From Pithys albifrons albifrons (lineage: Eukaryota > Chordata > Aves > Passeriformes > Thamnophilidae), in the NCBI RefSeq assembly GCF_047495875.1, contig NC_092497.1:74819463-74883462 (forward strand): a stretch of DNA of 64,000 nt. Reading direction: 5' to 3'. The position numbers and the translations under genes are program-made. A model generated the notes under the pieces. That model was not told where the DNA came from. It was given only the letters and a program-made list of their open reading frames with translations, and ran no database searches. How positions within the stretch are numbered: the first letter of the stretch is position 1; the number at the start of each line of letters is the position of its first letter. Shown one piece after another: positions 61,078-64,000 of this stretch.

Positions 61078-64000
61078 CTGAAAAGGCAAAGCAGAGAGCA
61101 GAGGTTAATACAAATCACAGTAGACAAAAACATCCCTGTTTAGTACCAAAAATGGAAAGTAAGATTTTTGTTTCACTGAGACACATTGAGACACACAAAA
61201 TGGAAAAGTATCTCCAGACAAGAATTGCATGTATAAGCATACTTGATGTCACCACTCCCTATGAGATGGATGTAGCTGATGTAGAAATAAAACAAATATT
61301 TCAAAGACACGTTTAAAGGTGACAGGCTCTAGTGCTCAGTTTGCAGCAGACATTTAAATTTTACACTTTAAGCCATTTTTTATCAGGAAGAACCATCATA
61401 TTGGATAGTAGGACAGGCTGTTTAGAAACCTTAACACGGTCTGTTCATTAATGCTGTCTTCTACAGTTCTTATAATTAAACGGTGTGTAAGTGCTGTATT
61501 CTCATTCAAAATCCTCAGGACACAACCTACTGTTTTCTACTACCAGTAACTATAAATCTGAAGGGAAAAAGAGTGCATTTTTTCAGGAAATGTTCATGAT
61601 ACTGACAGCTGATGCTCAACAGAGACATATGTATGATTACCAGTAGGTGCATAACTTTCCAGGAAATGACTGTAATTGCAGGACTTTTTTTTTTTATTCT
61701 CCTGGAAAATAAACTCAGATGCTTCTGTAACAAAAAACTAGGCTTACATTTTAGCTCAGAGCCTTAGCACACCCCCTGCTAACAGTAGCTGAACATTCAA
61801 GAGGATGTTTTGGTAAACAAAAGAACATGCTGATGTTCAAGTGCACTTCTGACCATAGTCAACAGCTTTTGTACTAGGATTTTTCCTGTAAGCAAAAAAA
61901 TCTCCACACTAAAATGAGATTTGTGCTGTAGAAGCAGCTGGTCAAAAAGCATAGTATTCACTTTTAATAAGCATAATCAACACTGGAAGGCCTTGCACTA
62001 AGGGATTTCATTTTTAACCCTTTCATTCTAGCTTTAAAGCACTATGACTGCAAAAAGAAAACCTAGCATTTATAAAACCATATGGAATACTTAAAATATT
62101 CTACAATTTTTTCCTCATAACTTACAGTAGTTCTACAAAGAAAGGCCAAGTGTACATAATTTGTAGGAGTTGTTGATAGCAACCAGAAAATAATTATTTT
62201 TTAAATTGTGACATCTCAAGAATTCAGAATAACTATCAATTAGTTTTCTGAAACAGAACTTCTGACAAAACACATACCTCGGAAAGAATGTTTTCAAATC
62301 TCTGCAGTTTATATGCCATGGTTGCTTAGAAACTCCTGCCTAGAGTTTACAGCACTATTGGAGATAAACACAACATATTTCTTTTTGAAGCTCACTTATC
62401 ACTGAGAGACTGATATGGAACTCTGCTCCTCAGAAGACAAATACAACAAAAAAAATAACAACTCCAAACTTCAAACAACAGCCACAACAAAACAACAGCC
62501 CTGTATCATCCTTTACCTCTTTACTTTTCCCAGTATCTCTTTTTGGGGGGAAAGATGAAAGAAACAGAACTGAGGCAGCAATGACTGTTTCACTGACTTA
62601 CCAGAAATATCTAGCTCATTTCATTCCTTTTTTAGATCTTACCTATATATTATTAATATTTTACATTCTGAATCATGGGTAGTGAGGAGACATCATAAAA
62701 AGGTAAAGGCATTCTCATTTAAGAAATCCTGTACAGTCTGCACTGCTTTACACATACATAATCCGGAATGAATACACAGAAAACAAACCAGCCAACACAC
62801 ACAGATATGAAAATGTTCTTTCCTTAACCTCTTCACACACCCACCCCACCAGGTTCTTGACAATCCTAGTCAAAGCTTTAGGCAGCAAAGAGGAACTAAG
62901 ACAGTAAGCCATGCTGTACTGCTCCCAGGGAACTGAGAGTTTAAAAGTATTCAGTATTTTCACCTAGCAGCAGCACAACACAATTTTTTGCTATTTCCTT
63001 TTGAAAGACCAAGCTGAAATATCAGTAGAGACCAGGTCAGCATTTAGAGCTGAAAAAGTCAGTTATCGATTCTACAAAGACAGAGGTAAAAAAAGCCAAT
63101 TTGCAGATATGAAATTCTCATAATTCACAGTAACAAAGAAAAAGGGGAAACATGGATGAAACTCATGCAGTGCACAAAACACAGATTTACCTAACATGTC
63201 CAAAAGCAAACATGTTTCACTAAGACTTGAATTTCACAGGTTAAAAACAGATTGAAAAAACACCGAACAAATAAGCAGTCTACACTTGCACGTGGAGGTC
63301 ATGGTACTGACAGGCACTTTTTAGAAACTCAGAATACTGTGGTGACCTTCTGTTGGTAAAAGATTGCAAACGTGTACACAATTAAGATGAATCTTCCAGA
63401 AAACTGTGCAGTTACTTTATAATTTGTGGATATTTTCAGAGACACAGCAATAAGGTGCTTAATGCACTCTGACTGTCAGGGGAAGATAAACGCCTTAGTC
63501 TTTGCTAATACTTCTGAAAATAGCCACACCTATATTTGCTTGAATATTTCAATTTGAGTTTTAGGAAAGATTTTCCCCTGAGTACTAACTTATCTTCCAG
63601 CCTTACAGCATTGACTATTAATAATTAATACCTGTGCCTTATCTCTACTGCATAGAGTATCCGAGCTATATTTATTCCAAGATTAATTAGCTGTTACAGC
63701 TAGGACCAGATTTAGGTTCCTATAAATCAGTCAAAGGGTTTCTGCAGAAACTTTAAATTGAAAAGTATGGTTTTCCAAAATGCTTTTTTCCAATTAGCAA
63801 TATTTTTTTAATAATTTTCCTGAAAAACTAAAAAAAAAAAATCAGATGAAAGGAAAACATAACATAATGAGTTAGTTTGTCAGGACAAATTTTATAAGCC
63901 TTTTATATGTTCAACAGGAAAGAAATGTCATAAATACAGTGTGCCATACTGCCTTGTGGGAACAGTCCATAGGTGTTTTCCACTCTTTATTGTAAGGCTA
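61078..64000 (-). other. FRMD3 intron (partial), 5' side
   Basis: No match to the preceding F1 exons of FRMD3 was seen in this 2.9 kb. It holds the candidate alternative first exon at 62278-62319. No repeats were recognised. Confidence 0.75.
62278..62319 (-). CDS. Candidate alternative first coding exon of FRMD3
   Basis: The minus strand reads an ATG in a strong Kozak context (AACCATGG), preceded three codons upstream by an in-frame TAA. It encodes MAYKLQRFENILSE and ends exactly at a good donor (GAG|GTATGTG). The donor is in phase 0, as required by the next FRMD3 exon (61077). Spliced together this gives MAYKLQRFENILSE followed by HWLEPN..., a protein missing most of lobe F1 but with intact F2, F3 and FA. 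Transcription from an internal promoter is inferred, not shown; no TATA box is obvious in the 100 bases upstream. Confidence 0.6.

Overview
The window is vertebrate, almost certainly avian, genomic DNA. It is AT-rich, its interspersed repeats are CR1 LINEs and bird-type endogenous-retrovirus LTRs, and its gene has short exons separated by kilobase introns. The only protein-coding gene I can support is FRMD3 (FERM domain-containing protein 3, also called 4.1O), on the minus strand. From memory, the human 9q21 region holding FRMD3 corresponds to the avian Z chromosome, so the window is probably Z-linked; nothing in the sequence proves that.

Eleven consecutive FRMD3 coding exons are resolved to the base at 61035-61077, 46106-46184, 33144-33241, 32093-32216, 21452-21539, 19871-19959, 17716-17779, 16630-16718, 13397-13471, 12780-12848 and 9193-9314 (minus strand, listed 5' to 3'). 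All junctions are AG/GT. Phases match throughout, and the 940 coding bases read without a stop. They encode the end of FERM lobe F1, all of F2 and F3, the FERM-adjacent segment and the first part of the C-terminal region. The 5' exons lie to the right of base 64000. The 3' exon(s), with the acidic stretch and hydrophobic tail known for the family, were not found and probably lie left of base 1. A candidate alternative first exon (62278-62319) has a strong Kozak start, an upstream in-frame stop and a phase-compatible donor.

The introns hold the rest. There is a nearly full-length 4.2-kb CR1 (about 54098-58330, minus) with an intact endonuclease frame but broken ORF1 and RT. Shorter CR1 pieces lie at 5904-6372, 35050-35650, 36668-37560 and 52233-52475. 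LTRs lie at about 14730-15465, 37033-37456, 43200-44608 (one LTR inside another), 46226-47011, 50719-51300 and 52736-53354. Two copies of a composite SINE carry 5S rRNA-derived sequence (12419-12726 and 48763-49126); the longer copy also has a tRNA-Gln-like head. Both have 12-bp target-site duplications.

There is no operon-like system, CRISPR array or functional rRNA/tRNA gene. The most informative observations are the alternative FRMD3 first exon, the tRNA/5S SINE family with its ATAC-type tail, the nested LTR structures with readable target-site duplications, and two exon-like stretches of unknown origin at 3753-3946 and 5428-5497.
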